Shown: in pieces, positions 46,024-57,848 of the stretch
How positions within the stretch are numbered: position 1 is the first letter of the stretch
Layout of the letters: each line of letters opens with the position of its first letter
Translations under genes and position numbers: made by a program
Assembly (NCBI GenBank): GCA_021464415.1
Contig: CM038467.1
Span: forward strand, 49,767,309-49,831,308
Direction: 5' to 3'
DNA length: 64,000 nt
DNA from: Lonicera japonica
Taxonomy: Eukaryota > Streptophyta > Magnoliopsida > Dipsacales > Caprifoliaceae
The notes under the pieces: model-generated
What the model saw: only the letters and a program-made list of their open reading frames with translations
Database searches by the model: none
Told to the model about the DNA's origin: nothing

Positions 46024-47475
46024 TGATGGAGACGTAAATACAAGATCGTTTGATATTGCGTGTAGATTAAACAAAAAACTTTTACTAAAACCCTATAAGA
46101 ATAAAGGGATTCCACCTTTGTGGATCATGTAGAGGATCCATATGAGGAGACTAGGGTTTGAAAGCAGCAGATTGCTATATAGTCAGATTTTTTAATTCTC
46201 CCTGGGCTGCGAAAATCGATTGTTTTCGCCACCAAAATGACTTCACATCATTTTGATTTTTTTCGCAATAATTGTAACTTTGCGTTCCAAACGACATATC
46301 CAAAAATCAGCCCGATCCAACGGTGCGATCAAACGTTACGATTGATTTACGATTGCAGTGCCGAAAACCTAAAGATCTTCTATCGTATTCCTTCCGCCAT
46401 AAAATCTTGCACCGAGTGTGGGCTACGGTATCACCAAGATTTTCTCTTCACTTAATAGAACAAACCCTAACTCATGAGAATTATTGTTATAATGAGAAGA
46501 GACAAAACCGGCGTATGTATAAGGCTACGATAGGGACCTTAAGGAGAAATAAGTGTTTGGGCTTCCTATGAAAAGTTGGAATCCTAATTCCACTATGAAT
46601 TAGTTCCTTCCACTAAAGAATTATAATTGCACTCCCCTCCTTATCTCAAAATTATATTTTGAGCTCCTTATTATTAAATACTTATTATTCTTCCCACGTT
46701 AAGATTACAGATAACCGTATTTAAATTAAATTACTGACAATTATATTTAAATGACTTCTTAGTCCTTGAGCATACCACTTAACTTATTTAATATGTCGGA
46801 TTAACATAATCCACCTGTAGGGTTTGACATAGTCAAATCTTATAAGCTTCTCAAGGGGCTATCATCAATCCCTATACTGGGACGTGAATTCCGTCAATAA
46901 TTAATATTCATCATACATATAGTGTCGTCATCCAACTCACGAAGATTAATGATCCATAAATGAATCTCACTCTTAATGAGTCAAAACAACAAACACTACA
47001 TATATATGTCTATTAATTATTTCAAGATTAAAAGCATAAGTAATCATAATAACCATGGGATTTTAAATTATTTTACATAGTCAGTATAAAAACAATTAAC
47101 CCAAACTGGTCCTATTCAATACACACAAAGTGTACTAGCACAACGAGTTAAAACTATACTTTTTCCTGTAGTTAAGATAAACTACTAAAACTTGTGCTAC
47201 AATCTTACCGATGGGAGTCCAATTCCATCTAAGACTGTGAACCATTAAACTTATATTCCACAAGAATCGATGATATGATCTTCTGTGTGTAAGCTATACT
47301 CTACACACCAAATCATCTACTATATGGAATAAAAGACACACACATGCACAATATTTAAATAAATAATATAATGCAACCATTGTCCATAAAGATTCTCATT
47401 AAAATAGCAAAACTAAATTTATAACATATCCAAACCAGCAAAAAAAATTATGGCTTTTAGCATATCACTCTAACA
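46024..47475 (-). repeat. 5' LTR of the outer copia
   Basis: 1452 bp; ends TGATGGAG (46024) and TCTAACA (47475) on the plus strand, then TSD GTAAC. Confidence 0.92.
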
Positions 47476-47480
47476 GTAAC

Positions 47481-48200
47481 CATGTGGTAAAACTCCCTAA
47501 TTCTTAGGAGGATGTTGGTGGTTACCAAGAGTGGTTGGGTCGGCACCCGTCGTACCATCTTGCTGGCATAACCGAGGTTGTCTATCAGGAGATATTCCTT
47601 TGTGATAGTTTTCTATGAAATGGCACTCCTAGCCACCCTTAGAAAGAATGTTATATTAGCGACTGCCAAGAGTGGGGAGTCTGCACCTCTTGCACCCTCT
47701 TGCTAGCACAGCCTAAAAAGGTTGAGTTAAGATTGCCAAGAGTGATTGGTCCTTGCGATAGGACGTTATCTTGCTGACACAATCTAGGCTGATTTGTAAA
47801 TTCCTATGGAATGAATCCAAAAGAGAAGGAAAGGTATGATGTGTTAGCGACTGCCAAGAGTGGGGGGTCTGCACCTCTCGTACCATCTTACTGGCACAAC
47901 CTGAAAAGGTTGAGTTAGAGACTACCAAGAGTGGCAGGGTCGGCACCTGTCAAACCGTCTTGCTGACATAGTCTAAAGCTGAACATCGGGAGATATTCCC
48001 TCATAACGGTTTCCAAGAAATGGCACTCCTGGCCACCCTCAGAAGGTATGACATGTAAGTGACTACCAAGAGCGAGAGGTCTTCGTGATAAGACTTCGTA
48101 CTTGCTGACACGGTCAAAATAGGTGATGTTAAGACTGCCAAGAGCGATGGGGTAAGCACCTGTCACATCATCTTGCTGTCACAGTCTATGGTTAGGATTG
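47481..48200 (-). repeat. degenerate repeat array in the element E 3' region
   Basis: About seven copies of a unit with ctgccaagagtgg...ggcacctgtc...atcttgctggcac (near 47520, 47664, 47732, 47850, 47922, 48063, 48136). An eighth lies at 26710 across the copia insertion. Confidence 0.75.
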
Positions 48201-50720
48201 ACTCATATCAACTTTATGTCACATCACATAATTCGAGACATGTTCTTGAGGATATTTGTCCATATTTTCTCTTATCCTTCGACACTTCTTCTTGCGTTGC
48301 CTCTGGTCTTGGCTGTTGATCATATATGCCTACTCATCTCGTGGCTAGAAAGTTATGCTAGGGAGAATATGGAAAGTTCAAGTGTTGCCTTTTTCAAAAC
48401 CTGTTCTTACCCACAGTTTGACTCTTTTTCTGTCATCAAGAAATTGGGTTGGTTCTCTTTGAATCTCAGACTTTAGTGCATAGTGGTGGACTCAGTTCTC
48501 AAGTCTACCCTCTACCTTTACTTTTTTGAACATGGGGATAAAGCTTTTCTAAAATCTCAGTTCCTTCTCCAGTTACCCTCTGGCTTATCAGAGGAAGGTG
48601 CTGGTCCGCATCGTTTTCTGTTTTTTGATGTCCATATTTCACCCTCATTTGCATTATTTTTAAGAATATCCGGGTCATTGTTTTGGCTTTCGGATCTTTC
48701 TTTCTTTCTTTTCTTCTCTTTTTATTAATTTATTTATTTAGACAGGAGTCTTACTCACCTAAGACGTAACCCTCTGCTTTTTTGGCATAGCTGTCACTCT
48801 TAGTGTGGCTCTCCCTGCTGATTTTTCTTCCTTTTTGTTTTTCACTATTCTCACTTGGACCAACGGGATTTTCACCTTTTCTACTTTTTCAATTTTTTCT
48901 TGTAACTGATTCTTCTTTTACACTTTCCTCTTTTTCCAGATTTGAACTATGTTTAGGACTGATCATTTCTCAAAGCTCAGCTCCACCACAGATCTCAAAA
49001 TTCAGATTTTAGGCTTTGTATCTTACTTCATCGTGTGGGTGTGAGTGATTCTTAGTCTGTTCATCTTAAAAAACTAACCAGAAAGCCTTTCAGACGTCCA
49101 AGGAGTCAATTTTGCAAAATTTTTGTCAAAACTTTGTTGATCTTGTCGTTTGGGATTACCCCCCACTTATTGTGTGACAAGGAACTTGTCATACAACAAG
49201 TGCCTAAACGACAGAATGAGCCGGGCAACAAAAATTTCACATTTTTCCATTTAAACTTCAAACTTTTCATTCTCTTCTTAGCATATCTTTTTCTTGCTTA
49301 CATACTTACTTTCTAGCAACCCAGTTGGTCATGTATTTCGTGATGAGCAGCCACGACTGTTTCTGTATGACGACGAACGGGTATGTATGGACTTTAAAGG
49401 ACCCCTTAGGGTCGAACGAATCTGATAGAGATTGATGTATCATCATATAGCACTTTAGCCTTTATTTGAAGGTCATTCATGGTGTATAATGGAGCCTTTG
49501 GCACACAAGATTCACCGACGTGTACGGATACGTTTTAATTCAAATTTCTCATTTTAAGAAAATTATATGAATATGTCGTTTATGCTAGAAAACATGAGAT
49601 ATGCATGCAATGTGGTGGGTCTGGTGGCTTTTTGTACAATTTTGATTTATGAAAATGTTTTTGTAAAGTTTTCAGATTTTAATATTACCCCATTTTAAAA
49701 TACCCCCAATTTTTATAGGAAAATAACATATGCGTCCCATCTTAGAGTATAACCGATGCTGGATTTTTTCCAAATTACCACTGAATTATGGATTTTCCAA
49801 AGCGTCTGCATTTGGATGAGAATGTGAGATGAGTCTTTGAAGATGGCATTTCGTCAAAGTATCCGTATTGGATCTTCCACTCCATATTTAGAATTGTCCT
49901 TACCTCATTCTTCAGTCACATTTAGAGTTTTGATATTGATCCCTCGAAGTATCAGCCTTGGAATCTTTTCCCATAAACCTTAGAGTAGTCCTTATCCTTT
50001 GTTGTAATCTTACTTAGAGCTTTAATCTCATTTGAAACCTTCTTTTCCAATGCATATTTAAAGTGATCCACTCCCTCTTTTGCAATCTCCTTCAGAGTTT
50101 CAATCTTACTCGAAACCTTGTAGCTCAAGTATCTTCATTGGGTTCTTCTGTCTCAAGAGTAATTCATACTGCCCCCGTACCCTTTATGTGTTAGGTTTTT
50201 CTTTGAAAAATTCCTTGGAATCATTATATTTATGTAGTATGGGTGTTTTCAAACTCATTTTTATATATTATTTCATGAAAATGTTAGCGCTTTGTAAAGT
50301 GCATTTTATTCATGAAAGTATTGGTTATTATATAATATGCTTTATGTGCAATTCACCCCCAGACGTATGCAAAATGCAAATGCAAATATCGTTCTTTCCG
50401 AAAATCTGGCAATTATAAAAGGTAATTCATATTTTGTTTTGTTTCAGTCGCGAGAAATCCTAAAACAAATTTGCTCGAGACCTTTATCAAGATTTGTCCT
50501 TTCACCCAAATTTTACCATAGAAACTTCTCTTTACAAACCCTTCATCGTTCCTCAAACTGACTTGTGCCTTTAAATGAACTATTCTTCCAATTCTTCATA
50601 TCTTATTGTGGGTGAATGAGATTGTTTTATTAGAATAGATCGGGTCTAATGTCACTTCTCAGGTTGCCTACGTTCTCCAATGTTCTAACATTCCAAAAAA
50701 TCCAATATAGGGCTCAGGTC
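48201..50720 (-). other. 3' non-coding region of element E
   Basis: No gene supported. Blocks at 48600-48650 and 48860-48900 match element A 13865-14150 in reverse complement, and 50650-50675 matches the post-pol block of element A. Confidence 0.55.
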
Positions 50721-50826
50721 TTCGTAGTTCATGTTTACAAATGACAAATGACAAATCTTCAATCATTGTTTCTCAAATTCTCCATCATTGGTTACAAATC
50801 TTTAATTTCTAGCTACAAATCTTCAA

Positions 50827-51616
50827 TCACTGATGGTTTAGAGGAGATGGGTCTGGTATCTTTCCTGCTTGGATAAGGTCCTGAATAGTATGCCGAAGAG
50901 CCATGCAATTGTCTGTCTTGTATCCCACATTTTGGTGGTATTCGCATCTTTCATTGAGGTTCCAATTAGTGGGGACTGGATTGGGTATTGGTCGTGGGTT
51001 CAACGGATAGATCATTCCTACATCCTTCAGCTCCTTGTATACTTTGCTTAATGGACCTGGCAGTTGTGAGAAGTTCCTTTTCATGTGTCTGACTCGGTTC
51101 GCCCCCTATTGTTGCTGTAATCCTAGTATCCTGCAGGAGAAATATTGGTTACTGTGACGAAAGGATTGGCAGAATAGTCAATATTGCTCTGAACAAAAAG
51201 GTTGTACGTTGAAATCTGGTTCGTGGCCGGGGTTGAAGCTTTCTTGTATTGTGCACTCGACTTCTTTGCTTCAGCTTGTTTAGCCAATTCTTCTTCTATC
51301 TCATTTCCCACATGCAACAATGCTTTAAAACAGTCAAAGAATTGGTGACCCATCTTATTCCGAATTTTTGCTTTTAGATTCTTAAAGATCATTCCCAATT
51401 GCTCTCTTCATCCATCCGTTCCACCATTTGTGCAGCGAGTGCCCTCCACCTTGTGATAAATTCACTTAAAGTTTCATCATCCTTCTGTTTTGCCATTTTA
51501 AGATGTTTGTGAGTAATCTTTAATTCTTCGTTCGTCTTATATTGGGCAATAAACTCGTTCACAATTTTGGTCCATGACTGCACCTGATACGTGATAACAT
51601 CAATAAGCATACGAAT
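50827..51616 (-). pseudogene. gag: gag fragment of element E
   Basis: Retrotrans_gag core on the minus strand (KITHKHLKMAKQKDDETLSE, from about 51536) with TAA-type and frame breaks, and a Tat nucleocapsid motif CEYHQNVGYKTDNC near 50965-50925 (one His changed to Tyr). The gag N-terminus is cut off at 51616, where the LTR of element F begins in the opposite direction. Confidence 0.82.
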
Positions 51617-51941
51617 GTTCGATTATAATTCCACGCATATCCTACTTAGAGACCGAAAGGGCAAATTGGGTGCCTAACACCTTCCCGATTCGTAACTTAA
51701 TCCCCTAACCTTTGAATCAACTGGTTTCGCATTAATTGTGTTTAAGAGGTCGTTTAATTCATAAATGTTCCTCTTTTACACAGATTTTTGTTTGTTTAGT
51801 AAAACAAACTGGCCACTCTGATTCTTTTGCAAATCGTCACTTTTTCATTATAATAAAACGAATTGTTTTCCAAAACTTAAACCGGGAAAACCGGAGGAAT
51901 CGCTGCCACGGGGGTTAGCATCAAAAGCGCAGGTTCTCACA
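51617..51941 (+). repeat. truncated 5' LTR of element F
   Basis: Only the last ~325 bp of the LTR remain: the gagaccgaaagggca block (about 51651), actggccactctg (51809) and the end ggttctcaca. Both internal blocks have counterparts in the element A LTR (16368 and 16530). Confidence 0.75.
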
Positions 51942-51942
51942 G

Positions 51943-51960
51943 TGGCGACTTTGCTGGGGA
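51943..51960 (+). other. primer-binding site of element F
   Basis: TGGCGACTTTGCTGGGGA directly after the LTR end, the Tat/Ogre-type primer site (tRNA-Arg by recollection). Confidence 0.7.
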
Positions 51961-53170
51961 TTTTTTTTTAAGAGGATTAGACTCAAAACAAGAGTAGAAT
52001 ATGTGTGGATAATTGTCTCTATTTGTATGTTTGTTTTTCTTTCTATGCGATCTAAGTGGATACCCTGATTCCCTTTTTGTTTGTAATTATTTGTTTGAGG
52101 AAAATCTTTTCATAATTAAAATTTAAAAGTACTCGAACAAATCTCAAAGCGCTCATCATAATATAGCTCCATAATTGTTATTTTGCACGCTCGCACTTTC
52201 ATCATGCATTATCGCGAGTGAGAAATTACCCAATTCAACCCGAAAAAACTGCTTAGTGAGTAGGGAGTTGGCTCGTCTAGGTCAACATAAACCGAAAGCT
52301 CTTATTTCCACTCTCCTTGGCCAAGTACCAACCGAGATATATCAAAGGACGAGAACACTCACGTACCCAGGACGTATATTGAAAGGTCCTTGCACGTACT
52401 CGCCCTTGGGGTATATAGCAAGACTTAGCCAAATAGGAGGGAGCCTAAACCTTACCCATCAAACCACACTTGCATATAGGATCCATCAACCTAGTACACT
52501 TGAATTTATGCATGTTTTCTTGACCGTCAGTCATGAGATTAGTGAACAAAAGGCCTTGTCATATATACCAACTCTTGGTTTGGCAAGTACGACCGGTGGC
52601 TGTTCAACCCCGTCCGTAAAAATCCCTAACGAAAACTCATTAGTGAGGATTTTCCTGTCACTATTTTCATGAAAAGCAACTTTAAGAAGAGAGAATTTTT
52701 CGATCTTCAAAAATGTTTTCCAAAAAAAAAAGTCATTTTCCAAAAATGAGTTTGCTAAAAATAATTTCCAAAATTGGAAGGTTATAAAGGGCACCCCGAA
52801 ATGTATATTCATACCCTAAACCTGTCCACGGGGCTCTCAAGTTGTTGCTGGTGCTCTATTTTCATTTGAACACCAAAAAGTGGTTTTCGGTTTGCATTTC
52901 ATCGCCGTACTCTTTTTCGAGAATTACGCAATCAGTTAGCATGAAAGTATCATTTATCTAGAAAAGTCCCGCCACCCTTATGCCCCCTTTTTCCACTACT
53001 CTCAGGTTTTCGTACCAAAACACATTGGTCGGTTGGGCTGGTAAGGATCGCACATGTAGACTTACTAGACCGGACTCACCTCTCATAATGCCGCCATGAC
53101 GTGCTCTCGAATACCATAATGAACAGGTTGAGGTTAACGAAGGAGGGGTGATGATACTAAGGGTCAACAC
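51961..53170 (+). other. 5' leader of element F
   Basis: About 1.2 kb without a supported gene. A 165-codon open frame at 52175 starts with TTG and was not accepted. Confidence 0.55.
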
Positions 53171-53668
53171 CATGCAGCGAATCTGCCGCCCAGTCCTGTT
53201 TTACCCATCAACCCCGAAGCCCTATCTCCAGAACAACTATACCAAATGATACAAGATATGGCCCAATCTATGAACACCATGGCTAATATGCAGAGAACCA
53301 CTCAGGCCCATTTAGATACCTTACTTGCCACCCGGGCACTATTGAACCAAACCAATTAAACCCGAATCCCGTTCATAATCAAGGCCGAGGCCAACCAATT
53401 CCCCCACCACAGCAGAATATTCTACCCCAACAAAAATGTCCTACCCAGTCCTTCGCCTCACCAAGGCCCACCAGCACCAGATGCCATCAATATGTGTCTT
53501 CATCTTGAACACATTCAACTCGACAGCACCATAACCCACTCTTCGAAGGGCACGAACCAGATCTGTATATGGAGAAGTATGTTGAATCAGTAGTCGAACA
53601 GGCCAAGGAAAACGAGGCCATCACCCTATTGAAAGAACAAGTGAAAGCATTGAATTAAAAGGTGATCG
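53171..53668 (+). pseudogene. gag: gag N-terminal part of element F
   Basis: An open stretch with LSPEQLYQMIQDMAQSMNTM and TQAHLDTLLATRALLNQTN, then stops; near 53571 the frame YMEKYVESVVEQAKENEAIT continues toward the gag core. It lacks a clear start codon. Confidence 0.6.
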
Positions 53669-54612
53669 AAAATGTCCTACCCAGTCCTTCGCCTCGGGGA
53701 ACAGTCCCTGAAAGAGATAAGGCTATTCATAGATTATGATTTGTACTTGGATACTTATGCTTATTGTTATTAATAAAGTTATTTATTTTACTTTATAATC
53801 TCCAGTTCATGCGTGACTAGATTGTGGGATCTAGTAATGTAATAATAATATTGTTTGTGTCATGTATTCTAGGATCTTGAACACATTCAACATGGATATG
53901 GAGATATCGACATAGATACTTGTTAGGGAACAAAGTATTGGACATGGGGAACGAGGAGTGTTACATAATGTCACAGTGATGTTCTTCGTATTATCCTCAA
54001 GGGCATGGTTACGAACCAGATCCGTAATTATAAAGATATGGAGAAGTATGTTGAATCATATATTGAGAGAGTATCGTCTTGATAAGTGAATTTGCATGGG
54101 CCAAATGAGATGTCATTTGTTTTGGATTAATTATAAAACAAGAAATAAAGATTGAACCAAGAATGACACTTGCCTAGTCTTTGTTCAATCTAGATATCGA
54201 TTGACAAAAGGAGTTAATGTGTGAAATATCAATTTAAGGTTGTGTCGTTTTTGACCTTTATACCCTTTGGATTGTAATGTTTTACTAAACCGCTTAGGTA
54301 TAATAAAACGGGTTTTAATTGTACGGCCAAAGAGTGTAAAACCTAAGGGTCGCACACCAAAACAGTTGGATCAAAACGAATTAAAACGGGCCAAGTTGGA
54401 CTTGGGCCCAGTTCGTTTGTTGCTTAGGGTTCTCACTAGGGTTCCTTATAAAAGGGAACCTGTCTCTCTTCCCCAAGAATCTCGTTCGTGTGTGCCGTAG
54501 AGGCGTCGGTTAAGGACGCCAGTAGATCCATCCTGTTTTCATTGACACAAATTCGATTAAGGTATTCATCTGTCGATTTTATTGAACTGCATAGATCATA
54601 GGATTCAATGAT
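53669..54612. other. unclassified insertion within element F gag, with a promoter-like hairpin
   Basis: Breaks gag. It begins with a second copy of aatgtcctacccagtccttc (first at 53437) and repeats other blocks of 53500-53590 in altered spacing. A TATA-like sequence within GGTTCCTTATAAAAGGGAACC (54441 on) is followed by leader-like sequence. It could be part of an unknown LTR. Confidence 0.45.
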
Positions 54613-55560
54613 TAGTGCGTAAATTAGTGTATGCGATGCATGATTACTGCCCTAATTTACTAACACCACCACACCTACATCTCAAGGCCTATGTCCGTAC
54701 TATGCAGTTGTATGGGTTAAACGAGGCTCACTTGGCCCAGGGTTTTCGTAAGACTTTAACAGGGCCTGCACACAGTTGGTTTTTGGGGTTGGAAAAACAC
54801 AGGGTGGCCGATTGGAAAAGTATTGTAAAGGAATTCATGGAGCACTACAAGTCAAACGAGGAGCTGAAGGTTACTCATAAACACCTTGAAATGGCTAAGC
54901 AGCATGAAACTGAAAGTGTCAGTAATTTTATCACAATTAGGGTTGATTGTCAAGAATTTTTAGCTCGAAATCAAAAATAGCACGGGGCCACAGTATTTCG
55001 AAAAATACAAAGCTTTAATGCATGTGGCCAGCGAAACTGAGGAAGAACTAGCAAAGGCCGCTAAGGTTAAGAAAGCCTAGTCTCAATACAAGAAAACTGC
55101 TTTTGCCATTAATCAAGTATGTTCTTAGCAAAATTCGGGGTCTTATCAGAGAAGTAATTTCCAGTATCCAAATGAACAGGAACTTGCCCAAGGCCAAGGG
55201 TTCGGAGAAAAAATAAAGACTGACATTTCTCACGTCTATCAGTCTCACTAAGCAAAACCCTGACCGCACTACAAGAAAGTGAAATCATAAGACCACTGGC
55301 CCCCCGGGCTCCCCCCGACCCACTTCCTAATGGTTGGAGGGCCAACAAACGCTGCAAATATCACCAAGGCCCAGGACACAGCACTGACCGATGCATAGCC
55401 CTAAGACACACCATCCAAGATCTAATCGACTCAGGAAGAATTCCTGACCCAGAGCCACCAAATGTTGTGAAGAATTCGTTCCCTAACCATGGAGGGGTCA
55501 TCAATGCTGTATTAGTTGAAAAAGAAGAATGTGATCCCATCTCCTTGATTAAACTAGTAA
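54613..55560 (+). pseudogene. gag: gag core and nucleocapsid of element F
   Basis: Retrotrans_gag core (LKAYVRTMQLYGLNEAHLAQ, then KVTHKHLEMAKQ) open from 54615 to 54980, then frameshifts. The nucleocapsid motif CKYHQGPGHSTDRC near 55350-55395 is intact, showing the Tat-type C-x2-H-x6-H-x4-C form. Confidence 0.82.
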
Positions 55561-55643
55561 GGGAGAACAGAGGAAAGGCTGTAGTAGTTTACTATGTTGA
55601 AGGCCGTGTAAGCCGAGGCTGTGTAAAGGAATAAGAAGAAAAT

Positions 55644-56978
55644 TTGGAAATCATGTTCCAAGATATAATGAAAGAAGCTTCGCAAGTTTTGAAGGAATCA
55701 GTGTATGATTCTCGCATTAGCAAGTGGATACGAGAAATGAAAGTACTGCCCGGACAAGGGTTGGACAAGAATAATCAAGGAATGGCCGAGCCCATTGTTG
55801 TCAAAACCCAACTACACTGGCAAGGTTTGGGTTACCAGGAAAGAAAAATGAAGATTGGGCAAGATGAACCCAGTAGGAAGTGGTCCATCTCAAGAAAGAT
55901 CACTCGAGCACACGTTGATATGATTAGTTTTGACTAGTCAAAGATGGCTGCAGAATCTGATATAGCCAAAAAGGAAAATTTGGCTAAATGGGTACAATAG
56001 CTCACTCAATCAGGGAAGGTTTATCAAACCTAAGAAAAAGGAAAGGAAAAAGGAAAGAAGGAAGCGGCTCAGCCCGAAAAGAGCCAAGTTGTTGAACAAC
56101 TGAAGAAAACGCAAGCTCAAATCTCTATTTAGGGGTTGTTAGTATCTTCCAAACCCTATCGAGCAGCCTTCCTTAAGCTTATGGACGAGGCCATAGTCCC
56201 TATAGAATCAACTCCCAGAACAGTTAACAGCCATGATTGGGACTCTGAATCTACATAACAGTTTGTCTTTTTTAGATGAAGACCTGTCGCCTTTAGGGAG
56301 AAATCATGATCAGGCTCTCCATATACTTGTTGAAACTAAGGGAAGGATAGTTTCGAAAGTGCTTATTGATAACGGGGCAACCATAAATGTCTGCCCACTC
56401 AAAACCTTCAAGGCTTTGGGACTCGATGAAGATATCCTGGAAGAATAGCCAGTGATAGTAAGGACATATGACAATACCAAAAGGTCGGTTTTGGGGTCTA
56501 TAGAATTTTGCTTATTGATTGGACCAATCGAGTTCCCAGTGGAATTTTAAGTCATCGACATACCATCAAGCTTTAACCTTTTACTTGGGCGCTCCTGGAT
56601 ACATGCTGTGGGAGCACTACCATCCTCTTTGCACCAGAAAATCAAGATCCCAGTAGGGGATGAAAGTTATCGTGATCGTGATACATGGTGATTGTGATAA
56701 AACCATAAAGCCTAAAGACACGTCAGTCTTAGGCATAGGAAGCCAAGATGTACAGTTGGGGGGTTTCAAATATGAACTAAGGGTACAGGCCTTGACCACA
56801 CAGAAGATCACATACCTGCCACCCGAAACAGTACCGTTTTTGAATGAGAGAGTAGTAACAATGATGCATACCTATGGGCTATATGCCGGGCTGAGGATTG
56901 GGAGATAGATAGATCGGGATAGCTGAGCCGATCAAACCCTATACGCAAGGGAGAAAATTCGCTGGATTGGGTTTCATA
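55644..56978 (+). pseudogene. G-patch / protease / G-patch segment of element F
   Basis: First G-patch-like module at 55725-55835 (WIREMKVLPGQGLDKNNQG, closing QGLGY). Protease with LIDNGAT at 56361-56381 and FNLLLGRSWIH. Second module at about 56861-56978, closing AGLGF after a frameshift and a stop. This is the same arrangement as element A. Stops near 55938, 56000, 56130 and 56446. Confidence 0.75.
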
Positions 56979-57586
56979 TGCGACATTGAGGATGAAATCA
57001 TAGATGAATCGGGTTATGGAATAATTAATACCTCTCTCAATGGTTTTTTCGTGAAAGAATGAGAGGATTTTTCATTTTGTAGTTTCCAAGAGCCGTGGGT
57101 CAATTCAGAAGGTAACATAGTGTCGGGGTTTGAAATCTTTTATATTGAAGATCTGTACTACAAAAAAAGCCAGATGCACAACACCGAGGGTCGGAGTTAT
57201 GGTAAGAAGCTTCAGGATGAGAATAACGAAAAGGAGTTGGAGATATAGCAAGTATGATGCACAATTTGTTCGTTGAAGAGACACAAATCATGTCAATTAC
57301 TAAGGAAAATAAAATACCGGATTCGGTCACACTGATCCATCCGGTTAAAGATGGGGAAAATTTGAGCGAGAAAGGGAGTGAAATTGTAAAGGATAAAATT
57401 GTGGGTAGAATGAGCGATTATGAGCTCTTAGGATAATTTTTTAATGTTTTTGATAACATTGTCATTAATAAGATAGCATTAATTTCTCAGTATCCAAACG
57501 TGTCTAATATTACCTTGGCAAAAATTGAATCCATGAATGATATCCAAAAAAAACACGAACATAGAATCCAAATCGAGGAGGGTGAA
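56979..57586 (+). pseudogene. protease-RT linker of element F (5' part)
   Basis: Contains NTSLNGFFVKE and FCSFQEPWVN, shared with the element A linker. It ends at the insertion at 57587 and continues at 61351 after the GTGAA duplication. Confidence 0.65.
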
Positions 57587-57734
57587 TGTAACACCCCGCC
57601 TTAATCTACAAGATAACACATGTATTTAAGGCCTGGAGCGTTACTAACCCATCTCAATAGAACTAAGATAGGTGTATAAGAAGAAAAAAAATAATACTAT
57701 AACATATATATCAAGTATTTTAAACATGGAGTGA

Positions 57735-57777
57735 AAAAAAAAAGCAAAAAAAAAAACAAAAAAACAAAAAAAAAACT
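57735..57777 (+). repeat. A-rich low-complexity tract
   Basis: Four A runs of 7-11 bases separated by single C or GC. Confidence 0.85.
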
Positions 57778-57848
57778 TAGTAACATGTTCAAGCATGCAT
57801 CACACATATATATAAACCCACACCACATGCATTCCCAAAAGATATACA

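Larger units (their letters stand above)
26766..47475 (-). mobile_element. outer Ty1/copia element (minus strand), 20.7 kb including nested insertions
   Basis: Two LTRs in the same orientation, TSD GTAAC on both sides (26761-26765 and 47476-47480), purine tract 28241-28251 and a mutated primer site 46008-46021. The interior is split by CACTA 1: removing 29464-44170 joins the gag sequence exactly. Without nested elements it is about 6 kb, shortened by a pol deletion. Confidence 0.93.
25142..51616 (-). mobile_element. Tat-lineage gypsy remnant E (minus strand), host of the nested copia/CACTA stack
   Basis: Read on the minus strand: a gag fragment (51616 to 50827), then directly the post-pol block homologous to 6970-7000 of element A, about 3 kb of Tat 3' non-coding sequence, a purine tract and a 3' LTR. 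Protease and pol are deleted between about 50827 and 50720, and no antisense genes are present. The copia element inserted at 26766-47475 (TSD GTAAC) separates the last 0.5 kb from the rest. Confidence 0.8.

Noticed and set aside
52175..52672. 165-codon frame in the element F leader, a possible Ogre-like ORF1
   Set aside because: It starts with TTG and resembles no known ORF1; no independent support.
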